Origin: Microbacterium sp. MAH-37
GTDB taxonomy: Bacteria > Actinomycetota > Actinomycetes > Actinomycetales > Microbacteriaceae
Direction of reading: 5' to 3'
DNA length: 64,000 nt
Assembly (NCBI RefSeq): GCF_009758255.1
Contig: NZ_WSEN01000010.1
Location: forward strand, 620,001 to 684,000
In this document: positions 26,983-34,918 of the stretch, one piece after another
How the letters are laid out: each line of letters starts with the position of its first letter
Position numbering within the stretch: the stretch's first letter is position 1
Translations under genes and position numbers: made by a program
The notes under the pieces: model-generated
Told to the model about the DNA's origin: nothing
The model's database searches: none
Seen by the model: the letters and a program-made list of their open reading frames with translations, nothing else

Positions 26983-27941
26983 CAGAAGTACCCGTCCTTC
27001 TTGCGGTCCTCCATGGCGGCCTCGCTGATGCGGTCGTCCGCCCTGGTCGCGCCGCGCTCGGTGATGGTCGAGCGGGCGACCTCTGCGACGACGGACGCCG
27101 CATCGGCGGCATCCGATTCCACCGCTCCCGTGCAGCTCATGTCGCCGACCGTGCGGTAGCGCACGACGCGGCGCTCGACCTGCTCGTCGGCCCGCGGCTG
27201 CGAGACCTCGCCGACCGCGCGCCACATGCCGTCGCGCCGGAACACCTCGCGCTCGTGCGCGAAGTACAGCGGCGGCAGCGGGATGCCCTCCCGCTCGATG
27301 TAGTTCCACACGTCGAGCTCGGTCCAGTTCGAGATCGGGAACGCGCGGACATGCTGACCGGGCAGGTGGCGGCCGTTGTACAGGCTCCACAGCTCGGGAC
27401 GCTGGTTGCGCGGATCCCACTGCCCGAACTCGTCGCGGAGCGAGATGATGCGCTCCTTGGCGCGGGCCTTGTCCTCGTCGCGGCGCGCACCGCCGAAGAC
27501 GGCGTCGTGCCGGCCGAGGGCGATCGCGTCCAGCAGCGGCTGCGTCTGCAGCGGGTTGCGGGTGCCGTCGGGGCGCTCGGCGAGGCGTCCGTCGTCGATG
27601 TAGTCCTGCACCCGGGCGACCTCGAGCGTGAGGCCGAGCCGCTGCACGGTCTCGTCGCGGAACGCGATCACCTCGGGGAAGTTGTGCCCGGTGTCCACGT
27701 GCAGCACGGGGAACGGCACCCTGCCGGGCGCGAAGGCCTTGGTGGCCAGGTGCAGCACGAGCACGGAGTCCTTGCCGCCGGAGAACAGCAGCACGGGGCG
27801 CTCGAACTCGGCGACGACCTCGCGGATGATGTGGATCGCCTCGGCCTCGAGCATGTCGAGGGCGGAGAGGCTGCGGGCGGAAGGCGTTTCGTCTCGCTCC
27901 TTCGTCGCTCGCTCAACGACCGGGAAAGTGTCAGTGCTCAT
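26982..27941 (-). CDS. cysD: Sulfate adenylyltransferase subunit 2
   Basis: Catalytic subunit of ATP sulfurylase, 319 residues. PP-loop SGGKDS at 54-59, then HVDTGHNFPEVIAFRD, GGARRDEDKARAKERIIS and a C-terminal GDMSCTGAVES segment and KKDGYF end, as in other CysD proteins. ATG 27941 overlaps the cysH stop (ATGA). About 15 N-terminal residues (roughly 8-21, VVERATKERDETPS) are encoded by a dispersed repeat copy at 27884-27923, giving a head longer than usual for the family; the catalytic core is intact. Confidence 0.95.
   Translation of the reverse strand: MSTDTFPVVERATKERDETPSARSLSALDMLEAEAIHIIREVVAEFERPVLLFSGGKDSVLVLHLATKAFAPGRVPFPVLHVDTGHNFPEVIAFRDETVQRLGLTLEVARVQDYIDDGRLAERPDGTRNPLQTQPLLDAIALGRHDAVFGGARRDEDKARAKERIISLRDEFGQWDPRNQRPELWSLYNGRHLPGQHVRAFPISNWTELDVWNYIEREGIPLPPLYFAHEREVFRRDGMWRAVGEVSQPRADEQVERRVVRYRTVGDMSCTGAVESDAADAASVVAEVARSTITERGATRADDRISEAAMEDRKKDGYF
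27884..27923. repeat. Dispersed repeat copy inside cysD 5' end
   Basis: This 40-base stretch begins GCGTTTCGTCTCG, identical to 3050-3062, and continues CTCCTTCGTCGCTCGCTCAA like the element at 3067-3116. It sits entirely in frame within the first 25 codons of cysD. Confidence 0.8.
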
Positions 27942-28681
27942 ACGTGTAGCCCGCATTCTGTCTTCGCCTGCCCGGCCCAGCGGCCGGAGCGGGGATCTTC
28001 ACCGGGGGCGACCGGCTTCGTGCACGGCTGGCATCCGATCGACGGATACCCGAAGTCGACCAGCAGGTTGACCGGCGCCTTGTGCTCCGCGGCGTAGGCG
28101 AGCACGTCGTCGAAGCTCCAGGCCGCGACGGGATTCACCTTGACCAGGCCGTTGCGCTCGTCGAAGGTCACCAGCGGCGTGTTCGTGCGGGTCGGCGCCT
28201 CGTCGCGACGCACGCCCGTGAACCACAGCTCGTAGCCGCCGAGGGCCTCCTGCAACGGGGCGACCTTGCGCCGCGCGCAGCACAGGGCGGCATCGCGCTC
28301 GAACAGCTTCGCTCCGAACTCGGCGTCCTGCTCGGCGACGGTCTGGTCCGGCGTGACGTCGACGATGCGCACGTCGAGGGCGCGGGCGACCTCGTCGCGC
28401 GTGGCGTAGGTCTCGGTGAAGTGGTAGCCGGTGTCGAGGAAGAGCACGTCGACGCCGGGCAGCTGCTCCGCGACGAGGTGCGGCAATGCGGCATCCGCCA
28501 TCGAGCAGGCGACGGCCGCGGCTTCGGCGCCGAAGTTGCGCGCCACCCAGGCCACGACCTCGGCGGCGGATGCCTCGTGGTCGGTCAGGCTGCCGAGCTC
28601 GGCGTTGCCCTGCTCCGCGAGCGCCGCGAGTTCGGCGGGGGTGCGCTTCACCTGCACGCGGGGTGCGAGGCTGACGCTCAT
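27938..28681 (-). CDS. cysH: Adenylyl-sulfate (APS) reductase
   Basis: Thioredoxin-dependent reductase of 247 residues that converts APS to sulfite. It carries the Cys pattern of the [4Fe-4S] APS reductases: C134-C135 and C217-x-x-C220, plus the catalytic Cys in TECGLH (C243). PAPS reductases lack the cluster cysteines, so the direct APS route is indicated, in line with the absence of cysC here. Other motifs: FLDTGYHFTETYATRDE and TGVRRDEAPTR. ATGA overlaps at both ends couple it to sir and cysD. Confidence 0.95.
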   Translation of the reverse strand: MSVSLAPRVQVKRTPAELAALAEQGNAELGSLTDHEASAAEVVAWVARNFGAEAAAVACSMADAALPHLVAEQLPGVDVLFLDTGYHFTETYATRDEVARALDVRIVDVTPDQTVAEQDAEFGAKLFERDAALCCARRKVAPLQEALGGYELWFTGVRRDEAPTRTNTPLVTFDERNGLVKVNPVAAWSFDDVLAYAAEHKAPVNLLVDFGYPSIGCQPCTKPVAPGEDPRSGRWAGQAKTECGLHV

Positions 28682-30396
28682 TGCAGGGCCTCCTCGTCCG
28701 CCCGGTGCGCCCACTGCGCGAAGCTCTCGCCCTCCTCGCGGTCGGCGAGGTAGCGCCGGATGACGCGTTCCGCGTAGTCGGCGATGCCGTCGGCCGGAAC
28801 CTTCAGGCCTCGGACGGTGCGGCCCAGGCCGGCTTCGTCGCGCCCCACACCGGCGAGGCCGCCGCCGAGGTGCACCTGGTAGCCGGGCACCTGCTCGCCG
28901 TCGATCGTGACCAGCTGGCCCTTCAGCCCGATGTCCGCGACCTGGATGCGGGCGCAGGAGTTCGGGCACCCGTTCACGTGCAGGGTGATCGGGCGGCCGA
29001 TCTCCGGCTCGAGTGCGCCGAGGCGCTCCTCGAGCTGCTCGATCGCCTGGGCGGCGTTGACCTTGGTCTCGACGATCGCGAGCTTGCAGTACTCGATGCC
29101 GGTGCAGGCGATCGTTCCGCGGCGGAACAGGCTGGGCCGAGAGGACAGCCCGATCGCGTCCAGACCGGCGACGAGGCCGTCGACCTCGTCCTCCGGCACG
29201 TCCAGCACGAGCAGCTTCTGGTGCGGGGTGGTGCGGATGCGACGGGAGCCGTGCACCTCGGCGAGGTCGGCCAGCGCGGTGAGCGTCGTTCCCGACACGC
29301 GACCGACGAGCGGGGCGGCGCCGACGTAGAAGCGACCGTCCTTCTGCCGGTGGATGCCGACGTGGTCGCCGATCGTGGTCGGGGTGGGGGCCGCAGGCCC
29401 GTCCGGCAGCGGCGAGTCCAGGTACTCGTTCTCGAGGACCTGGCGGAACTTCTCCACGCCCCAGTCGGCGAGCAGGAACTTCAGGCGGGCCTTGTTGCGC
29501 AGCCGGCGGTAGCCGTAGTCGCGGAAGATCTGCGTGACGCCGTGCCACACCTCGCCGACCCGCTCGGGGGCCACGAAGGCGCCGAGGCGCTCCCCCAGCC
29601 GCGGCACCGCGGCGAGCGCACCGCCCACCCAGATGTCGTAGCCGATCCCGAGCTCGGGGTGCTCGACGGCGACGAAGGCGCAGTCGTTGATCTCGTGCAC
29701 GACGTCCTGGCTGGGGTGGCCGGTGATCGCGGTCTTGTACTTGCGCGGCAGGTTCGCCAGGCTCGGGTCGCCGATGAAGCGGTCCGCGATCTCGCGGATC
29801 TGCGGCGTCGGGTCGATGATCTCGTCGGCGGCGATGCCGGCCACCGGCGAGCCGAGGATGACGCGCGGCACGTCGCCGCAGGCCTCGGTGGTGCTCAGGC
29901 CGACGGCCTCGAGGCGGCGCCAGATCTCGGGCACGTCCTCGACCTGCACCCAGTGCAGCTGCACGTTCTGCCGGTCAGTGAGATCGGCGCTGTCCCGGGC
30001 GAACTCCGTGGAGATCCCGCCGATCACGCGGAGCTGCTCGGTGGTGAGCTGTCCGCCGTCGATGCGGACCCGCATCATGAAGTACTCGTCCTCGAGCTCG
30101 TGCGGCTCGAGCTGCGCGGTGCGACCGCCGTCGATGCCCGGCTTGCGCTGGGTGTACAGCCCCCACCAGCGGAACCGGCCGTGCAGGTCGGTGGGGTCGA
30201 TCGAGGCGAAGCCGCCCTTGGCGTAGACCTGCTCGATGCGCTCGCGGACGTTCAGCCCGCCGTCGGCGAGCTTGAACTCCTCGTTGGCGTTCAGCGGCTC
30301 GTTGCCGTCCACCGCCCACTGTCCGTGCGGCTTGGACGGCGCGCGCGAGGTACGCGTCCGCGCCCCGCGGACGGGTGCTTGCTGCTCAACGGTCAT
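28678..30396 (-). CDS. sir: Ferredoxin-sulfite reductase (siroheme)
   Basis: Siroheme/[4Fe-4S] sulfite (or nitrite) reductase of 572 residues, which reduces sulfite to sulfide with six electrons from ferredoxin. Cluster ligands C431, C437, C477 and C481 (CTGIEYC and NGCPNSC). Y81 in WGLYTQRK and C173 in EACGDVPR have the spacing of the Tyr-Cys crosslink known from M. tuberculosis SirA. Start ATG 30396 has GGGAGAG upstream; the frame opens 13 codons earlier. Context with cysHDN favours sulfite over nitrite as substrate. It is the first gene of the cysH-D-N transcription unit. Confidence 0.95.
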   Translation of the reverse strand: MTVEQQAPVRGARTRTSRAPSKPHGQWAVDGNEPLNANEEFKLADGGLNVRERIEQVYAKGGFASIDPTDLHGRFRWWGLYTQRKPGIDGGRTAQLEPHELEDEYFMMRVRIDGGQLTTEQLRVIGGISTEFARDSADLTDRQNVQLHWVQVEDVPEIWRRLEAVGLSTTEACGDVPRVILGSPVAGIAADEIIDPTPQIREIADRFIGDPSLANLPRKYKTAITGHPSQDVVHEINDCAFVAVEHPELGIGYDIWVGGALAAVPRLGERLGAFVAPERVGEVWHGVTQIFRDYGYRRLRNKARLKFLLADWGVEKFRQVLENEYLDSPLPDGPAAPTPTTIGDHVGIHRQKDGRFYVGAAPLVGRVSGTTLTALADLAEVHGSRRIRTTPHQKLLVLDVPEDEVDGLVAGLDAIGLSSRPSLFRRGTIACTGIEYCKLAIVETKVNAAQAIEQLEERLGALEPEIGRPITLHVNGCPNSCARIQVADIGLKGQLVTIDGEQVPGYQVHLGGGLAGVGRDEAGLGRTVRGLKVPADGIADYAERVIRRYLADREEGESFAQWAHRADEEALQ

Positions 30397-30490
30397 GGTT
30401 CGCTCTCCCACGCGATGCGTCGGGAGCATCGCCATGAGAGGAAACGCTAAGGCGCGGAATGGCGCAGGGAAACTGACGAATGACTTATGG

Positions 30491-30517
30491 CGTCAAGGCC
30501 CGTCATGCCCCGTCATG
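30491..30517. promoter_or_regulatory. Three 10-base direct repeats upstream of sir
   Basis: CGTCAAG, CGTCATG and CGTCATG begin at 30491, 30501 and 30511, that is, exactly one helical turn apart. They lie about 95-120 bases upstream of the sir start in the 156-base gap before the chelatase gene end. This spacing is typical of sites for a regulator that binds one DNA face. The factor is unknown. Confidence 0.5.
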
Positions 30518-30552
30518 CTTCGAAAGAAAAGCGATTCAGAAGCGGAGTCGTG

Positions 30553-31233
30553 TTATTCGTGCGCGCGTTCAAGATGTGCGGCGGCGGCGCTGAAACGCTC
30601 AAGCACGAGCTCGACGAGCTCGGCGGGCGGTTCGGAGCCGTCCAGCAGCGGTTTGGAGGTCGGATGCCCGGCGGAGCGCTGCAGGGTCAGGTCGAAGAAG
30701 TACCCGTGGGCGAGCAGATAGGTCGACACGACGGCATCCGGATGCTCCGCGAGCAGTGCCCCCAGTTCGGGTTCGCGCGCGGCGAGATAGCCGGTGCGCA
30801 CGGGGCGCCCGAGACGCTCGGCGAGCTGCTCGGCCATCCCCTCCGCGTCGACCGCGGAGCGGTCGTCGCGCGACCCTGCGACCGCGATCACGACGTCGTC
30901 CCCCGCCGGCAGGCGCCGGGCCAGCACCTCGGCGAGGCGCCTGTCGGGTCCGAGAGGGTCGGCGACCACGGCATCCGCTCTCCCCGCGACGATCCCGTGC
31001 AGGTCGTGGAACACGTGGAAGCCGCTGGAGAGCAGCAGCGGGACGACCACGACCGGGCCGTCGATCGCGGCCAGCGCCGCGGCGGCATCAGGATCCTGCA
31101 CGTCGACGAACGCCTCGTGCACGGCGAGGTCCGGCGCGGCCGCGCGCACCGCGGCGACGAGCGCACGCACGTCGGAGGCCCCCTGGGCGTCGGAGGTGCC
31201 GTGCGAGACGGCGAGCAGTGCGGGCTGGTCCAT
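30553..31233 (-). CDS. Sirohydrochlorin chelatase (CbiX/SirB type)
   Basis: Protein of 226 residues of the CbiX family, made of two half-domains, that inserts Fe2+ (or Co2+) into sirohydrochlorin. Motifs: ALLAVSHGTSDAQG with the metal-binding His, VVPLLLSSGFHVFHDL with further His residues, and STYLLAHGYFFDLT in the second half. With CobA making precorrin-2, and sulfite reductase using siroheme, it completes the cofactor supply of the cluster. The oxidase/ferrochelatase step between the two is not encoded in the window. It is transcribed toward sir but separated from it by 156 bases. Confidence 0.9.
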   Translation of the reverse strand: MDQPALLAVSHGTSDAQGASDVRALVAAVRAAAPDLAVHEAFVDVQDPDAAAALAAIDGPVVVVPLLLSSGFHVFHDLHGIVAGRADAVVADPLGPDRRLAEVLARRLPAGDDVVIAVAGSRDDRSAVDAEGMAEQLAERLGRPVRTGYLAAREPELGALLAEHPDAVVSTYLLAHGYFFDLTLQRSAGHPTSKPLLDGSEPPAELVELVLERFSAAAAHLERAHE

Positions 31234-31356
31234 TCCCTCAGAATAGGGCGTCAGGTCTGCAGGAAGGCCTCAACGAGGACCAGCCGCATTCTGCGAAACG
31301 GCTCGTCGAAGAGCCTCGGTCGTCCCACCCGTTCGCCACTCTCCAGTGACCGCCGG

Positions 31357-31854
31357 TCAGAAGCTTCCGCGCGATGACTGCCCGTCGGGGAGGTGGAAGC
31401 ATGGCGAGTACGAGTCGAGGTCGATCGTGGACGGCTCTGCATCTCCGGTGATCAGGTATCCGTTGCTGTCGGGGCCGTCGATGATCACCTGTGGATCGCC
31501 GTGCGCGGATTCTTTCCGTCGGGCTGTCCACCCCTCCTGATCGGCGTAGACGCTGTAGATGCCGTCGATGACGTCGGTTACGTCGGCATCCTCGGTCAGG
31601 GTGACGACGGTGCGACCCGTCCACGTGTAGTTGCGGTCGCCCTCGCAACTGAGCAGCACGCCCGTTGCATTCTGCTTCACGGATACGACGAGTTCGGCGG
31701 GAACATGCTCGCTGATCTCCGACGCCCCGGCCTGTGCGATTGCCTTCGCTTCTTCAACGTTCAAGGTGTCCTCCGGCGACGTTTGAGCGCAGCCCGTCAG
31801 TCCGAAAATCATCAGGGTTGCCAGCAACGTGGCGCGAACACGGTGCGCTGTCAT
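31357..31854 (-). CDS. Hypothetical lipoprotein
   Basis: Protein of 165 residues with a signal peptide and lipobox LTGC (C22), so it is probably anchored to the outer face of the membrane. The mature part is acidic with two Cys (LLSCEGDRNY and YSPCFHL) that could form a disulfide. I do not recognise a family. It overlaps the alpha/beta hydrolase gene by four bases (ATGA) and is therefore part of that unit; small lipoproteins of this kind often accompany secreted WXG-like proteins or toxins (inference). Confidence 0.75.
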   Translation of the reverse strand: MTAHRVRATLLATLMIFGLTGCAQTSPEDTLNVEEAKAIAQAGASEISEHVPAELVVSVKQNATGVLLSCEGDRNYTWTGRTVVTLTEDADVTDVIDGIYSVYADQEGWTARRKESAHGDPQVIIDGPDSNGYLITGDAEPSTIDLDSYSPCFHLPDGQSSRGSF

Positions 31855-33443
31855 CGGATTTCCTTCAGGACACTTTCGAGACCGCGTCGATTTTCGGGTT
31901 TGTTGGTGGCGATGAGGTTGTGATTGTCCATGGCTTTGGTCGAGGCGGGGATGGTCGGGGCTGGATTCGCGGTAGGCGTCCCTGTGTACGGACTTGTCCC
32001 GGAGTAGAGGGGCAGGTCGAAGTCGCCGTCGCGTTCGTAAACGGTGGAGTCGAATGCGGGGTCGGCGTCGGGGTTGCGGCCGTTCCAGACGAGGCCGAGG
32101 TCCTGACCCATGCTGAGGATGTCGGTGTACGAGTAGTGGGCGTACTCCGTTCCGGGATTCGGCCGCCAGATTTCCGGCATCCCGGCACCCGCAAGGGAGA
32201 CCACGTTGTCGAAGCGTGCCCCGGCGACCTCGGCTGAGGTGATGGCTGCCAGGCCCCAGGAGTGACCGATGCCGTTGAAGTCGGCGTTCGTCGGCCCGGT
32301 GGCGGTGTGAAGCTCAGTCTGGAATGCTGCGACCTGCGCGCCCTTGCCGAGCGTGTAATCCTCGTCGTTTGCTTCGCCGATGCGTGTGAGGTCGGCGCCG
32401 CCGGTCGTGGGATTCTCGCCCGGGAACGATCCGACCTTCCACACGAACGAGACAATGTTCGGATCTCGGCCGTGCAGCCACTCGCCGACCTGTTGCACGC
32501 CGCCGCCGTAGAAGCTCAACGCGCTCGTATAGGTTCCGGGAACGTAGGTGTTGATCTCGGTGGTCTCGGGGGTGATCTCCCCGATCATCTCGATGATGCT
32601 GTCCGTCTTGTGGTCGTAGTAGCACAGCCCGAACTTCCCGTCGACGGCATCGGTGAGATAGCTGCGCTCGGCCTTCAACTTGGCCAGCTCGTCATCGGTG
32701 AGAGGGCGGTACGGGTCGGGTTGGGCGTCGAGAACCCGGTTGATCTGCCGGATGCGTGCTTTCGCGTTGAGCTTGTTCGCCGCCACCCGCGCCCACGGCG
32801 GAAGCCCCGCGAGTCCGCCCAGCAGCAGCGGACCGGCCGCGATCAACGCGCGCTGCTGGTCGCCGGTGAGCGAAGCCCAGATCTGAGCGACCAGGTGCGG
32901 GTCGTCCACAGCAGCGAGGGCCTCCGCGGTGACCGATGAAATATCGCCCGCCCAGGCGTCGACCATCGCGGACACTCCCCGCGGGCTGACATGCCAGTCG
33001 TCCGAGAGCGTCGCGAACAACTGCACCTGACGCAGCCGAACCTCGGTCGCAGCATCCAGCTCTTGCCGTTCGTGCCGAAGCCGACGGTAGGCGGCACGGG
33101 CGGTCGTGAAGTCGTCAATCGCGCCCTGCCACGCATCGGTGTCGATCCACGCCGGCTCAGTCGTCGCTGCGGACGGGATCGACAACCCGACTGTGCGCAC
33201 CTCGTCCCAATCCAACGACCAACCCAAGAGCGACTCCTGCACCGGCCCGAGCGCTTCCGCACGGCGAGCCCAGATCGCCGCCCACGCGCTCTCGCAGTCA
33301 TCGCGTACGAGCCTGGCCCGCCGGGTCAGATCCTCCACCTCGTCTGCGTACTCCTCGAGTATCCCGGCGACCTCATCGTCCGCCTCACCCAGCTCGGTGA
33401 ACTTGCCGTAGAGCGACACGATCCCCGGACGCACGGCATCCAC
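31851..33443 (-). CDS. Alpha/beta hydrolase with WXG-like N-terminus (DUF1023-like)
   Basis: Protein of at least 530 residues. The N-terminal 200 residues are helical (long coiled-coil EILEEYADEVEDLTRRARL) as in WXG100/LXG-type secreted proteins; the C-terminal part has the nucleophile elbow GIGHSWGLAAI and a following VVSLAGAGMPE, as in DUF1023 hydrolases. No signal peptide is visible. Homology-like sequence continues upstream in another frame (33385-33597), so the first in-frame start, GTG 33443, probably marks a frameshift rather than the true start. Substrate unknown; cell-envelope or toxin-like activity is possible. Confidence 0.75.
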   Translation of the reverse strand: MDAVRPGIVSLYGKFTELGEADDEVAGILEEYADEVEDLTRRARLVRDDCESAWAAIWARRAEALGPVQESLLGWSLDWDEVRTVGLSIPSAATTEPAWIDTDAWQGAIDDFTTARAAYRRLRHERQELDAATEVRLRQVQLFATLSDDWHVSPRGVSAMVDAWAGDISSVTAEALAAVDDPHLVAQIWASLTGDQQRALIAAGPLLLGGLAGLPPWARVAANKLNAKARIRQINRVLDAQPDPYRPLTDDELAKLKAERSYLTDAVDGKFGLCYYDHKTDSIIEMIGEITPETTEINTYVPGTYTSALSFYGGGVQQVGEWLHGRDPNIVSFVWKVGSFPGENPTTGGADLTRIGEANDEDYTLGKGAQVAAFQTELHTATGPTNADFNGIGHSWGLAAITSAEVAGARFDNVVSLAGAGMPEIWRPNPGTEYAHYSYTDILSMGQDLGLVWNGRNPDADPAFDSTVYERDGDFDLPLYSGTSPYTGTPTANPAPTIPASTKAMDNHNLIATNKPENRRGLESVLKEIR

Positions 33444-33597
33444 GCTGACCCGCGATCGTGCCCGTCAACGCGTTCGACGCGGCATGCATATCAGCCATGT
33501 CGTCACGCGCCGTCCGCGCCCGAACACGAAACAGGGCCGCGATGTCACGGATCGCGTCCACACTTCCTGCCCCGGGGTCCTCACCCAGATCGGGCAT
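33385..33597 (-). pseudogene. N-terminal fragment of the alpha/beta hydrolase, other frame
   Basis: From ATG 33597 about 50 residues (SVDAIRDIAALFRVRARTAR ... MHAASNALTGTIAG) look like the first helical hairpin of a WXG-like protein. The expected continuation, VSVDAVRPGIVSLYGKF, appears one frame over from about 33445. Removing one G from the GCGGGTC run near 33446 would join them. It is either a true frameshift or a sequencing error in a G tract. Confidence 0.65.
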
Positions 33598-33605
33598 CGC
33601 CGCGG

Positions 33606-33875
33606 TCAGGGAACACCACCAAGATCGGCATCCAGCTGCTCAAAGCCTGAGCTGATCGAGGCCAGCCAAGTCGCGAGCGCGGAAGAAGCATGCCCCAACG
33701 ACGACGAGACATCCGACGACACCCCGTCCACCAACCCCAGCGCCGAATCAACCGCCGCAGAGCCCGTCACCGCGACGCTCACACATGGCGCGATCCCGCC
33801 TCGGCCCTGCGGCGCCCGCAAGTGGGTCAGCGCCGACTGCACCGACGCATCGCTCAACAGCACCTGATCAGGCAT
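33606..33875 (-). CDS. Small WXG-like helical protein
   Basis: Protein of 89 residues, Ser/Ala-rich and probably all-helical (GVSSDVSSSLGHASSALATW), ending just eight bases before the broken hydrolase gene starts. Size, composition and position fit the small partner proteins that precede DUF1023/WXG-type effectors in actinobacteria, but no WXG motif is exact (there is ATWLASISSG). Function unknown. It is the first gene of the leftward three-gene unit. Confidence 0.6.
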   Translation of the reverse strand: MPDQVLLSDASVQSALTHLRAPQGRGGIAPCVSVAVTGSAAVDSALGLVDGVSSDVSSSLGHASSALATWLASISSGFEQLDADLGGVP

Positions 33876-33918
33876 CCCCCCATGCTACAAGCGCGCGGGA
33901 GCACGACATTCAAGGTGC

Positions 33919-34836
33919 TCACCCCGGGTGCCCTACCGCCACCTCGATCAGCTCGCGGCTGGTCGGCGTCAGGTCGCCGTCCCCGCCGCGCCACAGCGCG
34001 GTGATCGGGCGCAGCAGCGGAGCATCCGCCAGCGAGACCTCGACGAGGCGCCCGAGGCGGATGTCGTCGGCGACCGCCAGGCGCGACAGCACCGCGGGCC
34101 CGAGGCCCTCCGCGACAGCGGAGCGCACCGCAGCGGTGGTGGACATCACCGCGAGAGGGCCGGCGGGCTCGCGATACAGCCGGGAGCGCACCTCGTCCTC
34201 CCAGGCCTGCCGCGTGCCGCTGCCCTGTTCACGCGCCACCAGCGGCGTGCCGGCGAGTTCGTCGAGCAGCACCCGCCCGCGTGCCCAGGGGTGATCCGGG
34301 GCCACCACCAGCACCAGCTCATCCCGCCCCACCGTGGAGTGCGAGAGACCGGCCGGGATCACCGGCGACTCGATCAGTCCGAGTTCCGCTCGTCCGGTGC
34401 GCACCAGCTGCTCGACCTCGGCGCTGTTCGCGGTGAGCAGGCGCACCGCGGTCGGCACCCGCCCCGCCCGCACCTGCCGGTCACGCAGCGCGACCAGCCA
34501 CCGTGGCACCATGTGGGCGGCGACGGTCTGGCTGGCGGCGACGACGAGCTCGCGGCGGCGCTCGTCCCGCATCGTCTCCGCGCCGGCCCGGAACCGCTCG
34601 GCGGCCGCCAGCACCTCGCCGGCCCAGGACGCCACGGTCTCGCCCTCCGGCGTCGGCACGACGCCCTGCGGCGTGCGCAGGAACAGCTCCATGCCGAGCA
34701 TCCGCTCGACGCCGCGCAGCCGGGCCGATGCGGACTGCTGCGAGATGCCGCACTCCCGCGCGGCGGCGGAGATCGACCCGAGACGCACGGCGGCGACCAG
34801 CAGCTCGAGCGCATCGAGATCGGGGACGTCGCGCAT
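33919..34836 (-). CDS. LysR-family regulator, YeiE-like
   Basis: Regulator of 305 residues with the LysR helix-turn-helix (LELLVAAVRLGSISAAAREC; SQQSASARLRGVERMLGMEL) and a periplasmic-binding-like effector domain. ATG 34836 has a strong ribosome site (AGGAGGTG); a longer upstream frame has no coding character. It diverges from the YeiH-type exporter gene with 82 bases between. In enterobacteria the LysR protein YeiE controls yeiH and responds to sulfite, so the same pairing is likely here (inference from family and gene order). Confidence 0.9.
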   Translation of the reverse strand: MRDVPDLDALELLVAAVRLGSISAAARECGISQQSASARLRGVERMLGMELFLRTPQGVVPTPEGETVASWAGEVLAAAERFRAGAETMRDERRRELVVAASQTVAAHMVPRWLVALRDRQVRAGRVPTAVRLLTANSAEVEQLVRTGRAELGLIESPVIPAGLSHSTVGRDELVLVVAPDHPWARGRVLLDELAGTPLVAREQGSGTRQAWEDEVRSRLYREPAGPLAVMSTTAAVRSAVAEGLGPAVLSRLAVADDIRLGRLVEVSLADAPLLRPITALWRGGDGDLTPTSRELIEVAVGHPG

Positions 34837-34918
34837 CGCACCTCCTACAGTCTGAGCCTGTACCCCTACCAAGATTAGCTCTCTACCGGGACGAGCCCGT
34901 GACAGGAACGCTGGAACC

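Noticed and set aside
24545..27112. Upstream extension of the ABC ATPase frame across the binding protein and cysN
   Set aside because: The ATPase fold starts just after ATG 24544; the rest is low-complexity translation of other genes in the wrong frame.
30397..30552. A riboswitch (SAM or cobalamin) before sir
   Set aside because: I could not find the conserved core of any known class; only short repeats are visible.
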